Shown: positions 25,946 to 35,716 of the stretch, piece by piece
How positions within the stretch are numbered: the stretch's first letter is position 1
Layout of the letters: every line of letters starts with the position of its first letter
Assembly: GCF_015694405.1 (NCBI RefSeq)
Contig: NZ_JADQDB010000003.1
Coordinates: 310,001-374,000 of the forward strand
Reading direction: 5' to 3'
Length of the DNA: 64,000 nt
From: Pelagibacterium limicola
Lineage (GTDB): Bacteria > Pseudomonadota > Alphaproteobacteria > Rhizobiales > Devosiaceae
The notes under the pieces: model-generated
Database searches by the model: none
What the model saw: the letters and a program-made list of their open reading frames with translations, nothing else
What the model was told of the DNA's origin: nothing
Translations under genes and position numbers: made by a program

Positions 25946-26938
25946 CACGACTTCCTGATCGATAGCGCCGAACATCGAACGGCCCGCCTCATCGACGGCT
26001 TCGATACGGACCCTGTCGCCGGGCCTGAGGAAGGGCGTGCGTGCCGCGCCGATCTTGATCTTTTCCATCGTCCGCGCCTCGACGATGCAGGAAAAGCCGA
26101 TGCCATTGCTGCGGATGGGGAGGATTTCCTCATGGGCGTTGGCCACGGTGCCCGAGCCGATGATCGTGCCGTTGCCCAATTCGCGGGTGCGCGCGGCCTC
26201 AGCGATCAGGTCCGCGAAATCGAACCGCATGTCGATACCCGCATTTGGCTGGCCGTAAAGGCTTGAGTTGACATGCGATCGGACTTTGAGGTGCACGCGG
26301 TTGTCGCGCCATTTGTCGCCCAACTCGTCCGGCGTGACGAAGACCGGCCCGAAGCTCGTGGCCGGTTTTGCGTGGAAGAAACCGAAGCCGTTTTGCAGAT
26401 CGTCCGCCACGAGACGCCGCAGTGATACATCGTTGCAGATGCCGATCAGCCGAACGGCCTCTGAGGCGTCTTCCTTCGTCGCGCGCATCGGCACATGGGA
26501 AGTGACGACAACGACCTCAGCCTCGAAATCGACGGCAAGGTTGTCTTCGGGCACGACGATGGACGCGGTGGGTGAGAGAAAGCTATCCGACCCGCCCTGA
26601 TACATCAGCGGACGCTGGTCCTGCAGTTCGGTATCCTTGGAGCCTTTAAGCGTCCGCACACGGTCGAGATGGACCATATAGCCCGAACCGTCGATCCACT
26701 GATAGGCGCGTGGCAGGGGCGCAAGCGCCTCGTCCGGTACGAAGGGCATCCCCGCGATCTCGCTATTGTTGAGCTGATCGCTCACCGCGCGCAATATCGG
26801 CGCACAGCGCCCCCATTCATCGAGCGCCGCCTGCAGGCTGGGCGCGATGCGTCCCGCCGAAGCGAACCGGGAGAGGTCGCGCGAGACGATAACGAGGTGG
26901 CCATCTGGGCGGCCGCTGCGGAGCGTGGCAAGTTTCAT
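25931..26938 (-). CDS. Fumarylacetoacetate hydrolase-family protein
   Basis: A 335-residue FAH-superfamily enzyme. The C-terminal domain has the metal-binding acidic residues in the VDFEAEVVVV segment and later in CNDVSLRR, plus the ARTRELGNGTIIGSGTVAN active-site loop. The ATG at 26938 (MKLATLRSGRPDGHL) matches the usual family start; no strong Shine-Dalgarno is visible. Such enzymes cleave carbon-carbon bonds in fumarylacetoacetate and similar dicarbonyl acids. Without homogentisate-pathway neighbours the exact substrate is unclear. Confidence 0.85.
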   Translation of the reverse strand: MKLATLRSGRPDGHLVIVSRDLSRFASAGRIAPSLQAALDEWGRCAPILRAVSDQLNNSEIAGMPFVPDEALAPLPRAYQWIDGSGYMVHLDRVRTLKGSKDTELQDQRPLMYQGGSDSFLSPTASIVVPEDNLAVDFEAEVVVVTSHVPMRATKEDASEAVRLIGICNDVSLRRLVADDLQNGFGFFHAKPATSFGPVFVTPDELGDKWRDNRVHLKVRSHVNSSLYGQPNAGIDMRFDFADLIAEAARTRELGNGTIIGSGTVANAHEEILPIRSNGIGFSCIVEARTMEKIKIGAARTPFLRPGDRVRIEAVDEAGRSMFGAIDQEVVLLSR

Positions 26939-27066
26939 AAATGAATTAGGTCGAACGAATGGTTGGCCTTGGAACGCACAATGGCCCATAGCCAAGGCGA
27001 GTTAAAGACTTGCTTTGCGGGAAAACGGCGCGTACCCCAATAGCGATGCGGCAAGGGTATTATTTG

Positions 27067-28212
27067 ATGAGGCAGGGGCGGCATACTGGCATCGGCCTTT
27101 TTGCACGGCTGGGCCTTGCCGTGATCGCTGCCGCTGCGGTTTTCGCCGCCGACATGTCCTCCGCGCTGGCGCAAAATCAGGCATGTACGCAGATCGTTGC
27201 GATGTTGCGCGGGATCGAGCGCAATACCGCCTTCACCAACTACAACAACATTGTCGCCAGCCTGCGCGAGACCGAGGCGCGGGTACGCGACGGCGAAAGC
27301 CTTTGGATCCGGGGCGGGTGCCAGCAGACGCTCAACGCAGGGCAGGCGCTGAGCCGGGAGTGCCAGACCCTGGCACAAACGATTACCGGCGGGCGTTCGC
27401 AGGTGCAGCAACTGACGTTCGCCGCGCGCGAGGGGCAAAACCTGGCGCAGAATCGCGAAGCACTGCTTCAGGATTCGGCGCGGTTCAATTGCGGGGCGGG
27501 AAACCAGAGCGGGGTCACCTTCGGCCAGTCCCAGCGCCAGCCGCTCCTTAACGAGCTTTTCGGCGCAGGCGATCCGCAGTTCGGCAACGACTATGTCGAT
27601 TCCCCGTTCAATCCATGGTCCACGATGGCGACGCGGCGCACCGTATGCGTGCGGACATGCGACGGGTTCTATTGGCCGATCAGCTTTTCGACCACTGATG
27701 ATTTCATCGCGCAGGACGCCATAAGCTGTCATGAGATGTGCCCCGGCACCGAGGTACTGCTGTTTTCCTACCGCAATCCCGGCGAAGAGCCCGAGAACAT
27801 GATTTCGCTTTCGGGCGTGCCCTACCGCTCGATGCCGTATGCCTTCAAATTCCGCGAGGCAGTAGCTTCCGACTGCGCCTGCCGGCAGAGAGAGGTTCTG
27901 GGGTCAATCGCACTGGCCGATGCCGAGGGCGGGCAGTCCCGGGCCGTGATCGAGTTTGGCGATCTCACATTCCCTCTGCCCCAGCGCGATCCGCGACGCA
28001 CGGTGGAAGCGGTTGCCACGGCGGCGGCGACCGATCTGGTGGAGGTGCCCCTGCCGCGTCCCCGCCCGCGCGACGATGGCACGGTCGCGCCGGTCGCAAG
28101 CCCCGCTTCGCAAAGCGGCGGCGATTTGCGGATTGTCAATTTCGGGGATCGCCGCGTCCGGATAGTCGGGCCAGAGACACCTTACGTCCCATCAGCGGAA
28201 GGAGCGTCCTGA
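27067..28212 (+). CDS. DUF2865 exported protein
   Basis: A 381-residue protein of unknown function, widespread in Rhizobiales. The ATG at 27067 has AAGGG nine bases before it and starts a basic then hydrophobic leader ending near SSALAQ, so it should be exported. The DUF2865 core is clear: [36 protein letters not shown] and the [19 protein letters not shown] stretch. Several Cys pairs suggest disulfides. The Pro/Arg-rich C-terminus ends in a [10 protein letters not shown] segment. Its final 77 bases overlap the end of the convergent gltX gene. Confidence 0.85.
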   Translation: MRQGRHTGIGLFARLGLAVIAAAAVFAADMSSALAQNQACTQIVAMLRGIERNTAFTNYNNIVASLRETEARVRDGESLWIRGGCQQTLNAGQALSRECQTLAQTITGGRSQVQQLTFAAREGQNLAQNREALLQDSARFNCGAGNQSGVTFGQSQRQPLLNELFGAGDPQFGNDYVDSPFNPWSTMATRRTVCVRTCDGFYWPISFSTTDDFIAQDAISCHEMCPGTEVLLFSYRNPGEEPENMISLSGVPYRSMPYAFKFREAVASDCACRQREVLGSIALADAEGGQSRAVIEFGDLTFPLPQRDPRRTVEAVATAAATDLVEVPLPRPRPRDDGTVAPVASPASQSGGDLRIVNFGDRRVRIVGPETPYVPSAEGAS

Positions 28213-29485
28213 GTTCGGGCCCGTCGGGCCGTCCGGTCAGGGCGAGGCGGAGGGGCAGGAACAGGGCCTTGCCCTTGCGGTCCGTCTTTTCCTTGAGCGC
28301 ATTGGTCCATGACGCCCAGATGGCGTCATCCCACGGCTCCTCGGGCAGAAGGTCGGCCGCGGTGCCAATGAATTCGGCATCTTCCGGGGCGATGACAGGG
28401 GCGATCTCGCCGTCGATCAGCTTGCGCAGTTCTGCAATCTCGTTGAACTTGACGAGGTTTTCCCTGAGCGCGTTCCATGCGCGCGGGTCGGCGATGCCCA
28501 ACGCCTCGAGCCGAGGCTGCGCGGTTTCGAAATCCATTGCGTGGATTATGCGGGCGTTGAGGGTTACGAGCTCGGCGGGATCGAAACGGGCGGAGCTGTG
28601 GGAGATCATCGAGAAATCGAGCTTTTCCGCAATCGCCTCAAGGCTCGCATAGGGCTCGACGGGCAACGAGGTGCCCGTGACCGAGGCCATGATGGCGACG
28701 GCAAGCGGCTCGAAGCCCTCTTCGCGCAACTGCTGGAGCGAAAGCGAGCCCAGCCGCTTGGAGAACCCCTGCCCTTCGGCGTCCGTCAAAAGGTTGTGGT
28801 GGGCGAAGGTGGGAACCGCGCCGCCCAAGGCCTCGAAAATCTCGATCTGCGTGCCGGTATTGGAGACATGGTCCTCGCCGCGAATAACGTGGGTCACACC
28901 GAGATCGATGTCGTCGACGACCGAGGGAAGCGTATAAAGATAAGTGCCATCCTCGCGGATCAGCACCGGGTCGGACATGGAGGCGGTGTTGACCGTCTGC
29001 TCGCCCTTGATGAGATCAATGAAGGTAACCGGGCGGCCATCGAGCTTGAAACGCCAATGCGGCTCGCGGCCTTCGGCTTCAAGCCTTGCCCTGTCCTCGG
29101 AGGTGAGGTTCAGCGCCGCGCGATCATAGATCGGGGGCTTGCCTAGCGCACGGGCACGCTTGCGCTTGCGGTCGAGTTCGTCGGCCGTTTCGTAGCAGGG
29201 GTAAAGACGGCCTTCGGCGATCAGCCTGTCGCGCGCCGCATCGTAGAGCGTGAAGCGGTCGGACTGCCGCACCTTGAGATCGGGTTCGATCCCGAGCCAG
29301 GCAAGGTCCTCCTCGATCCCCGCCGCAAAGGCTTCGGTGGAGCGGGCTGTATCGGTATCATCAAGACGAAGGATGTATTTGCCGCCTTCACGCTTGGCGA
29401 AGAGCCAGTTGAGCACGGCGGGTCGTGCATTGCCGAGATGCAGGCGCCCGGTGGGCGAGGGCGCGTAGCGGACGACGACATTCAT
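28136..29485 (-). CDS. gltX: Glutamyl-tRNA synthetase
   Basis: A 449-residue class I synthetase. The N-terminus reads [18 protein letters not shown] with the HIGH-type motif, and the KMSKS loop appears as GFSKRLGS. The anticodon-binding C-terminal domain is present. Rhizobiales usually carry two gltX copies; the shorter form seen here could be the discriminating or non-discriminating one, which cannot be decided from sequence by eye. Its ATG overlaps the stop of nadE (ATGA), so the two are translationally coupled. Confidence 0.95.
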   Translation of the reverse strand: MNVVVRYAPSPTGRLHLGNARPAVLNWLFAKREGGKYILRLDDTDTARSTEAFAAGIEEDLAWLGIEPDLKVRQSDRFTLYDAARDRLIAEGRLYPCYETADELDRKRKRARALGKPPIYDRAALNLTSEDRARLEAEGREPHWRFKLDGRPVTFIDLIKGEQTVNTASMSDPVLIREDGTYLYTLPSVVDDIDLGVTHVIRGEDHVSNTGTQIEIFEALGGAVPTFAHHNLLTDAEGQGFSKRLGSLSLQQLREEGFEPLAVAIMASVTGTSLPVEPYASLEAIAEKLDFSMISHSSARFDPAELVTLNARIIHAMDFETAQPRLEALGIADPRAWNALRENLVKFNEIAELRKLIDGEIAPVIAPEDAEFIGTAADLLPEEPWDDAIWASWTNALKEKTDRKGKALFLPLRLALTGRPDGPELRTLLPLMGRKVSLARLSGRGDPRN

Positions 29486-31152
29486 CGGTTGAGGCTCCCG
29501 TCGCGATAACCAGACGTGATCGGATATTTGCGGCCTATGCCGAACGCCTTGGGCGTCAGTTTGGGCCCGGGGGCGGCCTGGCGGCGCTTGAACTCGGCGA
29601 TGTAGATCATGCGTTCGACGCGCTTGACGAGGTCCTCGTCGAAACCATCGGCGGCGACTTCGGCCACCGAAAGCTCCTCCTCGACCAGTCCGGTGATGAT
29701 GGCATCGAGCACCGGATAAGGTGGCAGGCTGTCCTGGTCGGTCTGGTCGGGCCGTAATTCGGCACTGGGCGCCTTGGCGATGATTTCCGGCGGGATGACG
29801 ATCCCTGCCGGGCCGCGCACGTCCGAGGGCCTGTAGGAATTACGCCAGGCGGCCAGATCGTAGACCTGCATCTTGAGCATGTCCTTGATGGGGTTGTAGG
29901 CCCCGTTCATGTCGCCGTAGATCGTCGCGTACCCCACTGCCATTTCCGACTTGTTGCCGGTGGTGATGAGGAGCGATCCGAGCTTGTTCGAGATCGCCAT
30001 GAGGAGTGTGCCGCGCATGCGCGACTGAAGGTTCTCCTCGGTAATATCTGCCGGCCGGCCGGCAAAGAGGTCTGCCAGCGCCGCGTTGGCGGCATCGACC
30101 GGCTCGCCGATGGACACGATGTCGTAGCGCACGCCGAGGGTCTCCGCGCAGGCCTTCGCATCGCGGAGGGACGCTTCGGAGGTATAGCGGTACGGCAGCA
30201 TCACGCAGTGCACGTTCTCGGCGCCGAGCGCATCCACGGCAAGCGTTGCGACCACGGCGGAATCGATACCGCCCGAAAGCCCCAGAACCACAGATGAAAA
30301 ACCGTTCTTGTGCACGTAGTCGCGCAGGCCCAGCATGGCCGCGTGCCACGGCGCTTCCTTGACGGGCACGAGGTCGGTGACGTTGCCGTCGGTGCAGTGC
30401 CAGCCGCCCTCGCCTTTGCTCCAGTCGGAAATCACCATGTCCTCGACAAAGCTCTTGCCCTGGAAGGCGAGCGAGCCATCGATATTGATGCCGAAACTAG
30501 CGCCGTCGAAAACGATCTCGTCCTGCCCGCCGACCTGATTGGAATAGAGCATCGGCACGCCGGTTTCTGCGACCCGCTGGCGCACGAGATCGACCCGGAT
30601 GCGCTGCTTGTTGCGCCAATAGGGCGAGCCGTTTGGGCAGAGCATGATTTCCGCGCCGCGGGCGGCCAACGCCTCGCAGACTGGCACGTGCCACACGTCC
30701 TCGCAAATGGGGATGCCGACGGAAATACCCTTGATCGTCACCGGATCGGGCAACTGGCCCGCCGTGAAGTACCGTTTTTCGTAGAAAATATCGTCGTTGG
30801 GCAGGACGACCTTGTAGCGCCGGTCGATGATCGCGCCGTCCTCGGCGATGAGCACGGCATTATAGAGCTTGCCGTCGGCGGACCAGACGGAGGGCAACAC
30901 CAGCGAAACGTTGAGCCCTTTCGTTGCCGCCGCGAGCGCCTTTGCCGCCGACATGGCCTCGATCACGAAGCGCGGTTTGAGCAGCAGATCCTCGGGGAAA
31001 TAGCCCGTCAGATAAAGCTCGGTGAACATCAGAATGTCGGCGCCCGCAGCCTCGGCGTCGGCGAGTGCCTTGCGGGCCTTTTCCAGATTGTCGCCGATGG
31101 CGCCGACCTTGGGATTGAGTTGGGCCAGGGCAATGCGGAGGGTATCTGTCAC
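29482..31152 (-). CDS. nadE: Glutamine-dependent NAD+ synthase
   Basis: A 556-residue two-domain enzyme that amidates nicotinate adenine dinucleotide to NAD+. The N-terminal carbon-nitrogen hydrolase domain (residues about 5-260) has the Glu of [10 protein letters not shown], the Lys of RYKVVLPN and the Cys of [10 protein letters not shown] as its triad and supplies ammonia from glutamine. The C-terminal synthetase domain starts at [20 protein letters not shown], the ATP-binding loop. Order on the strand is nadE then gltX. nadC elsewhere in the window serves an earlier step of the same pathway. Confidence 0.95.
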   Translation of the reverse strand: MTDTLRIALAQLNPKVGAIGDNLEKARKALADAEAAGADILMFTELYLTGYFPEDLLLKPRFVIEAMSAAKALAAATKGLNVSLVLPSVWSADGKLYNAVLIAEDGAIIDRRYKVVLPNDDIFYEKRYFTAGQLPDPVTIKGISVGIPICEDVWHVPVCEALAARGAEIMLCPNGSPYWRNKQRIRVDLVRQRVAETGVPMLYSNQVGGQDEIVFDGASFGINIDGSLAFQGKSFVEDMVISDWSKGEGGWHCTDGNVTDLVPVKEAPWHAAMLGLRDYVHKNGFSSVVLGLSGGIDSAVVATLAVDALGAENVHCVMLPYRYTSEASLRDAKACAETLGVRYDIVSIGEPVDAANAALADLFAGRPADITEENLQSRMRGTLLMAISNKLGSLLITTGNKSEMAVGYATIYGDMNGAYNPIKDMLKMQVYDLAAWRNSYRPSDVRGPAGIVIPPEIIAKAPSAELRPDQTDQDSLPPYPVLDAIITGLVEEELSVAEVAADGFDEDLVKRVERMIYIAEFKRRQAAPGPKLTPKAFGIGRKYPITSGYRDGSLNR

Positions 31153-31212
31153 GAGGGCGGTTCCGGGAGGTCCGATCCGAACGGCGGATTTCTGGTGGTC
31201 GCGCGTCCGAGC

Positions 31213-31236
31213 CGGAAAAGCGGATCCCGCTTTCCC
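31213..31236. repeat. Short hairpin repeat upstream of nadE
   Basis: AAAGCGG-ATC-CCGCTTT with imperfect flanking pairing lies in the 135-base gap before nadE. It resembles dispersed palindromes found between genes in related genomes; I see no other copy in this window. Confidence 0.35.
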
Positions 31237-31287
31237 CGAACGCGCTCCTCACTTATCCCGCACCGCCCTCAAGAGCAAGCGCCCGAG

Positions 31288-32277
31288 CTAGGCGGCCTGC
31301 GCCCGGTCCGGGAGCACGCGCGCAATTTCATCCATGACATCCTTGGGCAGCGGCCCCTTCTCGAGGGCCCCGAGATTGTCGCGCACCTGCGCTTCGGATT
31401 TGAAGCCGGGGATGGGTATGGTTTTGGGCGAACGTGCAAGGATCCAGCCCAGTGCGCCTTGTGCCAGTGTCCGCCCCCCGGTCTGGAGCAGTTCGCGGAT
31501 GGCGTCCAGCTTCGCCAGCGCTTCAGCCGTAGGGCGGCCATTTGCGAAATCACGAACCCAATCGTGCCCTGCCCCGCGCACGTCATCGGTCGAAAGCACG
31601 GTGCTCGCCGAAAACTTGCCGGTCAGCATCCCCATTGCGAGCGGGGAACGGTTGAGGCTGGCGAGGTTCTCGGCTTCGCACAACGAAATTACCCCGGGAC
31701 CATCCCTAAAGACGCTCAGTTCCTGTTGGACGGCGGTGAAGTGCGGATAATTCACCAGCCGGGCCGCCGCTGCGGCATTGTCTGTGCTCCAGCCCCAGAA
31801 GCGGATCGAACCTTCCTCGCAAAGCTTTTCGAGTGTCTCCGCCGCGCGTTCGATCTGGTCGAATGGCATTTCGCCGGGGTGGATCTGATAGAGGTCGATA
31901 TAACTGGTCCTGAGGCGTTCAAGGGAAGCCTTGCAGGCGCGGCGGATATAATCCGGGCTGATGTCGATCTCGCCCAGCGCCTTGGTGGTTTCGTCGTAGG
32001 TGAAGCCGAATTTGGTGGCAATCGCCACTTCCGGCCGGCGGTTCGCCACGGCTCGACCGATTACCCTTTCGCTGTGTCCTGTTCCGTAGGCATCTGCGGT
32101 ATCGATGAGGTTGGCGCCGAGTTCGATCGCCACTTCGATGGCGCGGATCGACTCGGCATCGTCCACTCCACCCCAGCCATCCGGCTTCCCATGCATAAAA
32201 AAGGGCCCGCCTATGGCCCAGCAGCCAAGTCCGATGGCGCCCGTCTTTATCCCCGACCGTCCGAGTGTCCGCTGCAT
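31288..32277 (-). CDS. Aldo/keto reductase
   Basis: A 329-residue NADPH-dependent oxidoreductase with a TIM barrel. The catalytic tetrad is visible as Asp and Tyr in LIDTADAYGTGHSE, Lys in VAIATKFGF and His in DLYQIHPG. The nucleotide-binding C-terminal part (IPIPGFKSEAQVRDNLGAL) is complete. The ATG at 32277 has GGGAG about eight bases upstream, so the longer open frame is not used. The substrate is unknown; the type is close to the YhdN/Tas-like general reductases. It lies alone between nadE and an outer-membrane protein gene. Confidence 0.9.
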   Translation of the reverse strand: MQRTLGRSGIKTGAIGLGCWAIGGPFFMHGKPDGWGGVDDAESIRAIEVAIELGANLIDTADAYGTGHSERVIGRAVANRRPEVAIATKFGFTYDETTKALGEIDISPDYIRRACKASLERLRTSYIDLYQIHPGEMPFDQIERAAETLEKLCEEGSIRFWGWSTDNAAAAARLVNYPHFTAVQQELSVFRDGPGVISLCEAENLASLNRSPLAMGMLTGKFSASTVLSTDDVRGAGHDWVRDFANGRPTAEALAKLDAIRELLQTGGRTLAQGALGWILARSPKTIPIPGFKSEAQVRDNLGALEKGPLPKDVMDEIARVLPDRAQAA

Positions 32278-32369
32278 CGCTCTGCTCCCTGCTCGATTTC
32301 GTGCCTGGAATATCGGCAATCCCGGGAGCATCGCGCTACGGCCGCAAATGCAACGCCTATTTCATAAAT

Positions 32370-32399
32370 GAAAAGCCGGACGGCCAAGGCCGTCCGGCT
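32370..32399 (-). terminator. Rho-independent terminator after the outer-membrane protein gene
   Basis: A 12-bp GC-rich inverted repeat, AGCCGGACGGCC (32374-32385) with GGCCGTCCGGCT (32388-32399), followed on the minus strand by TTTTC. It lies 26 bases after the gene's stop. Confidence 0.85.
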
Positions 32400-32425
32400 G
32401 GATCGCTTGTGAGGAGCGAAGAACC

Positions 32426-33361
32426 TTAGAAGCTGGCGGTCAGTTCAAGTACGGGCCCCCAGCGGAAGTATTCGAGGCCGGTCGTCTGCCCGATATAGCG
32501 CTGCGCATCCCCCGGATTGACGGGATCACGCATTGTAAACTCGTAATCAGCCTGTCCAGTCAGATACCAGGCGCGCGCGCCGGCGCGGATCAGCATGTTC
32601 TGGGTGGGACGAAACCCGATCATCGCCTCTCCCATGGCGCCGTATAGATGACCATTAAGGGTCACCTCGCTGCCTTGGGTATAGCCACCGAAATCCGGAA
32701 TTCCCATGGCTCCATAGGTGCCTGTGATCCAGGCATAAGGCACGACCGCGCCTTCAACGCTGAAATCGACGTTGTTGCCAAGCTCGCTCCTCGCGGAGAG
32801 GCCGAGGCGCAGAGCGTGGATATCGAGAGCGTTCGGCTCCGAAGCGCCTGCACCGGTCTCGGTCATGTACCCGGCGCGCCCCATGTACGGGTTATCACGC
32901 CAGTAGTGATATCCGGCGAAAGCACCCAGGCGGAACTGGTCGCTGCCGAAGGTCTGCATGCCGAAATCGGCCCCGGCATAAGCGATATGGCCCGACGATG
33001 TGGTCTGGGTACCGCCGCCGACGTCGTATGTACCTTCGATAACGGCGGCGTAGCCGGCTATGGCCTTGAGATAGGAACTGGTGGAATGATCGTCGATCCT
33101 CAGATGGCCCTCGATAATATGGCTCTGATCGGCCGATGAAAATGTCGAACCCGCCGCACTCATGCTGTGCGAGCCCATTGCGTACCAATACCGCACCCCC
33201 GCCTCGAAGGTCAGCGGGTCTGGCTGTTCATAGTCGATCGGATAGGCCGGCTTGAAGATCGTATCCTGGTAAGCCGGGAGGCCCCAGTCGGCGGCGTGGG
33301 CCGTTCCTGCTCCCGTCAGCGCCAGCGCGGTAGCAGCGAGAATGAGCACATTGCGGGACAT
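32426..33361 (-). CDS. Outer-membrane beta-barrel protein
   Basis: A 311-residue exported protein. The ATG at 33361 has an excellent GGAGGGGG upstream and begins a signal peptide (MSRNVLILAATALALTGAG, cleavage after AHA). The mature part shows alternating hydrophobic and polar residues as in beta-strands, many Tyr and Gly, and ends in a C-terminal aromatic residue (LELTASF), the signal for outer-membrane insertion. It resembles uncharacterised OmpA/Omp25-like porins of Rhizobiales, but no specific family was recognised. It is a single-gene unit with its own terminator. Confidence 0.78.
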   Translation of the reverse strand: MSRNVLILAATALALTGAGTAHAADWGLPAYQDTIFKPAYPIDYEQPDPLTFEAGVRYWYAMGSHSMSAAGSTFSSADQSHIIEGHLRIDDHSTSSYLKAIAGYAAVIEGTYDVGGGTQTTSSGHIAYAGADFGMQTFGSDQFRLGAFAGYHYWRDNPYMGRAGYMTETGAGASEPNALDIHALRLGLSARSELGNNVDFSVEGAVVPYAWITGTYGAMGIPDFGGYTQGSEVTLNGHLYGAMGEAMIGFRPTQNMLIRAGARAWYLTGQADYEFTMRDPVNPGDAQRYIGQTTGLEYFRWGPVLELTASF

Positions 33362-33443
33362 TGGCCCCCTCCGGATCAAACGAGATACAAATGAAACTCC
33401 TACAGTTATGGGGTGGTTAGGGTTAATGTTGACTAAACGCCCA

Positions 33444-33474
33444 AACAAAGAGGGCGCCCTGGGGGGACGCCCTC
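33444..33474 (-). terminator. Terminator after the DAHP synthase gene
   Basis: On the minus strand GAGGGCG and CGCCCTC form a 7-bp stem with an 11-base loop and a TTTGTTT tail, 23 bases after the DAHP synthase stop. Confidence 0.75.
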
Positions 33475-33496
33475 TCATCGACAATTCCGAAAACGG

Positions 33497-34873
33497 CTAG
33501 TAGCCGACAGCCTGCTTGGGCTGGCCATTGCGCTGGCCGTGCATCTCCTCGGCGATGAGGAAGGCCAGCTCCAGCGCCTGGGATGCGTTGAGGCGCGGAT
33601 CGCAATGGGTGTGGTAGCGGTCCGAAAGCGAGGCTTCGGTGACGGCCGAAACGCCGCCCGTGCATTCGGTCACATCGGCCCCGGTCATCTCCACGTGCAC
33701 ACCGCCCGCGATGGTACCCATCTGGCGATGAATATCGAAGAAGGACTTCACTTCCGAGAGGATGCGGTCAAACGGCCGGGTCTTGTAGCCCGAGGACGCC
33801 TTGATCACGTTGCCGTGCATCGGATCGCAGGTCCAGACCACCGTCCGGCCTTCCGATTTCACCGTTTCGATGAGGCGCGGCAGGTGCTCTTCCGCTTTAT
33901 CCGACCCAAAGCGGGCGATGAGCGTCAACCGGCCCGCCTCGTCGTTGGGGTTGAGCACCTCCATCAGCCGCTTGAGGTCGTCGTTGGAAAGGCTCGGCCC
34001 GCACTTGACGCCGATAGGGTTCTTCACGCCCCGGAAATATTCGACATGCGCATGGTCGGGATTGCGCGTGCGATCGCCGATCCAGAGCATGTGGCCCGAG
34101 GTTGCGTACCACTCGTTGGTGATCGAGTCGCGGCGGGTCAGCGCTTGCTCGTAACCGAGCAACAAGGCCTCGTGCGAGGTGAAGAACTTGGTTTCGCGCA
34201 ATGCCGGGGTGTTTTCGGGATTGAGGCCCAGCGCTCCGAGGAATTCGATGGCATCATCAATCTTCCTCGCAACCTCTTCATAACGCGGGTACCAGTTGGA
34301 ATCCTTCATGAAGCCCATCGTCCATTCGTGGACGCGGGCGAGATTGGCAAAGCCACCCGACGAGAAGGCGCGGAGAAGGTTCAGCGTCGCCGCCGACTGC
34401 CGGTAGGCTTCGAGCTGGCGTGTGGGGTCGGGAATGCGGGCCTCGGGTGTGAATTCGATGCCGTTGATGATATCGCCCCTGTAGGACGGCAACTCCACGC
34501 CGTTGATGACTTCAGTATCGGCCGAACGCGGCTTGGCGAACTGCCCGGCAATGCGGCCTACCTTGACGACGGGCTTGGACGCGCCGTGCGTCAGCACCAC
34601 GGCCATCTGCAGGAACACGCGGAAGAAATCGCGGATGTGATCGGCCGCATGTTCGGCGAAGCTCTCGGCACAATCGCCGCCCTGCAAAAGGAAGGCCTTT
34701 CCCTCTGCGACCTCAGCCAGGGCGGCCTTGAGGTCGCGCGCCTCACCTGCAAAAACGAGCGGGGGAAACGAAGCGAGCCGGGCCTCGACCGCCTCGAGCC
34801 CGGACTGGCTCGGATAGGTCGGGACCTGCAGGATTGGCTTGTTCCTCCAGCTGTCAGGTGTCCACGTGCTCAT
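33497..34873 (-). CDS. Class II 3-deoxy-7-phosphoheptulonate (DAHP) synthase
   Basis: A 458-residue plant-like class II DAHP synthase joining erythrose 4-phosphate and phosphoenolpyruvate, the first step of aromatic amino-acid synthesis. Motifs include [11 protein letters not shown] (residues about 70-80), [21 protein letters not shown] and GGVHVEMTG. The class II type, rather than AroFGH, is usual in Rhizobiales. The ATG at 34873 ([18 protein letters not shown]) matches family starts. Upstream is a 200-base gap that leads into the toxin-antitoxin remnant on the other strand. Confidence 0.94.
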   Translation of the reverse strand: MSTWTPDSWRNKPILQVPTYPSQSGLEAVEARLASFPPLVFAGEARDLKAALAEVAEGKAFLLQGGDCAESFAEHAADHIRDFFRVFLQMAVVLTHGASKPVVKVGRIAGQFAKPRSADTEVINGVELPSYRGDIINGIEFTPEARIPDPTRQLEAYRQSAATLNLLRAFSSGGFANLARVHEWTMGFMKDSNWYPRYEEVARKIDDAIEFLGALGLNPENTPALRETKFFTSHEALLLGYEQALTRRDSITNEWYATSGHMLWIGDRTRNPDHAHVEYFRGVKNPIGVKCGPSLSNDDLKRLMEVLNPNDEAGRLTLIARFGSDKAEEHLPRLIETVKSEGRTVVWTCDPMHGNVIKASSGYKTRPFDRILSEVKSFFDIHRQMGTIAGGVHVEMTGADVTECTGGVSAVTEASLSDRYHTHCDPRLNASQALELAFLIAEEMHGQRNGQPKQAVGY

Positions 34874-35040
34874 CGTTCTACTCGCTTGTTTCAATAGCTA
34901 ATCGCCCCGCGGGGAACCCGAAGGGTCAGGCGGTCTATCAAGTCAACGGCCCTATGCCAAGTATCCTATAGTATTGTGACGATGCTGCCGACCCGAAAAT
35001 GGCGTGACAGCAACGCTGGACATCAAGCCCGATGTTCAAA

Positions 35041-35077
35041 TTGACAACAGGCTGCATTGTTGTTACAAATAACAACA
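35041..35077 (+). promoter_or_regulatory. Promoter and operator of the tumE-tumA-like unit
   Basis: TTGACA at 35041-35046 is a perfect -35 box; 17 bases later TACAAA (35064-35069) fits a -10 box. Overlapping it is the perfect inverted repeat TGTTGTTA-CAAA-TAACAACA at 35058-35077, whose last base is the A of the toxin ATG. Transcription would begin almost at that ATG, so the original toxin message was probably leaderless and the repeat a site for antitoxin autorepression. Confidence 0.7.
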
Positions 35078-35359
35078 TGAAGGCCGTATTGATCGAGAAA
35101 TCGAGGACGATGATCAATGTCACGGCCTTTTTCGAGGTCGTGCTGTGGCATTTGCCGTCGCCCGTTCCAGGAAGTCGGGCACCCGTTCAAGTATCGCTTG
35201 GCATTGGTCGTGAGCGGTGAGTGTGTGCTTCGCTACGATAATGAACGCGGCAAGTGAGACCACAGGCATATCGGGGGCCGTGAGGAACCGATTGTGTTCA
35301 CCTCGCTGGATGCGCTGTTCGATGCATTTCGAGCCGATGTGGAAAGGATAATCCAATGA
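35077..35359 (+). pseudogene. Inactivated TumE-like (DUF6516) toxin gene
   Basis: The first frame reads MKAVLIEKSRTMINVTAFFE... VVLWHLPSPVPGS, then likeness to the TumE family continues only in the next frame after about position 35176 (GHPFKYRLALV, LRYDNERGK). A single extra base explains this. In the second frame the conserved GKGDHRH motif reads GK-stop-DHRH because of TGA at 35255-35257; GGA would restore it. The frame then runs on through FTSLDALFDAF to a TGA at 35357-35359 that overlaps the ATG of the antitoxin gene. Two independent lesions make this a dead gene. The family identification rests on my memory of the GKGDHRH signature. Confidence 0.75.
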
Positions 35360-35715
35360 ACACTCTGATCGTTCGGTTGGCTTCGATCGAAGATGCCAAA
35401 GCCCGTTTTGTCGAGGCTGGACGGCTTGCTACAGAGGGAACGCCGACTCCTGCCACGGCTACGCTGAATTTTTCGAGCTACGACGATATGCACCGCGTAC
35501 TTGCTCCCTCGCGCCTTGCCATCGTCAAAGCCTTGGCCGGACAGGGTGCATTGTCGATCCGGGAGGTTGCTCGCCGCGTAAATCGCGACGTCCAAGCCGT
35601 TCACAGGGATGTAACGACTCTGATCAATGCTGGCGTAATCGACCGCACCGAGAGCGGTATCGAATTTGAGTATGAGAACATTCACTTCGATTTCGATGTG
35701 ACCGCCGCGGCCTGA
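35356..35715 (+). CDS. TumA-like antitoxin / HVO_A0114-family DNA-binding protein
   Basis: A 119-residue protein with a central winged-helix domain: LAPSRLAIVKALAGQGALSI, REVARRVNRDVQAVHRDVTTL as the recognition helix region, then GVIDRTESGIEFEYENIHFD. This is the antitoxin/regulator normally encoded right after TumE-type toxins. GGAAAGG at 35341-35347, eight bases upstream, supports the start. It is intact although the overlapping toxin is broken. It may persist as a simple repressor, or as an antidote against a related toxin elsewhere. It ends two bases from the convergent gor gene. Confidence 0.8.
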   Translation: MNTLIVRLASIEDAKARFVEAGRLATEGTPTPATATLNFSSYDDMHRVLAPSRLAIVKALAGQGALSIREVARRVNRDVQAVHRDVTTLINAGVIDRTESGIEFEYENIHFDFDVTAAA

Positions 35716-35716
35716 C

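Noticed and set aside
30310-32367. 685-codon plus-strand frame across nadE and the aldo/keto reductase
   Set aside because: It spans two well-supported minus-strand genes and shows no recognisable domain.
34938-35220. Small frames on both strands near the toxin remnant
   Set aside because: The minus-strand frame has no ribosome-binding site or likeness; the plus-strand one is the first part of the broken TumE-like gene and is reported as a pseudogene.
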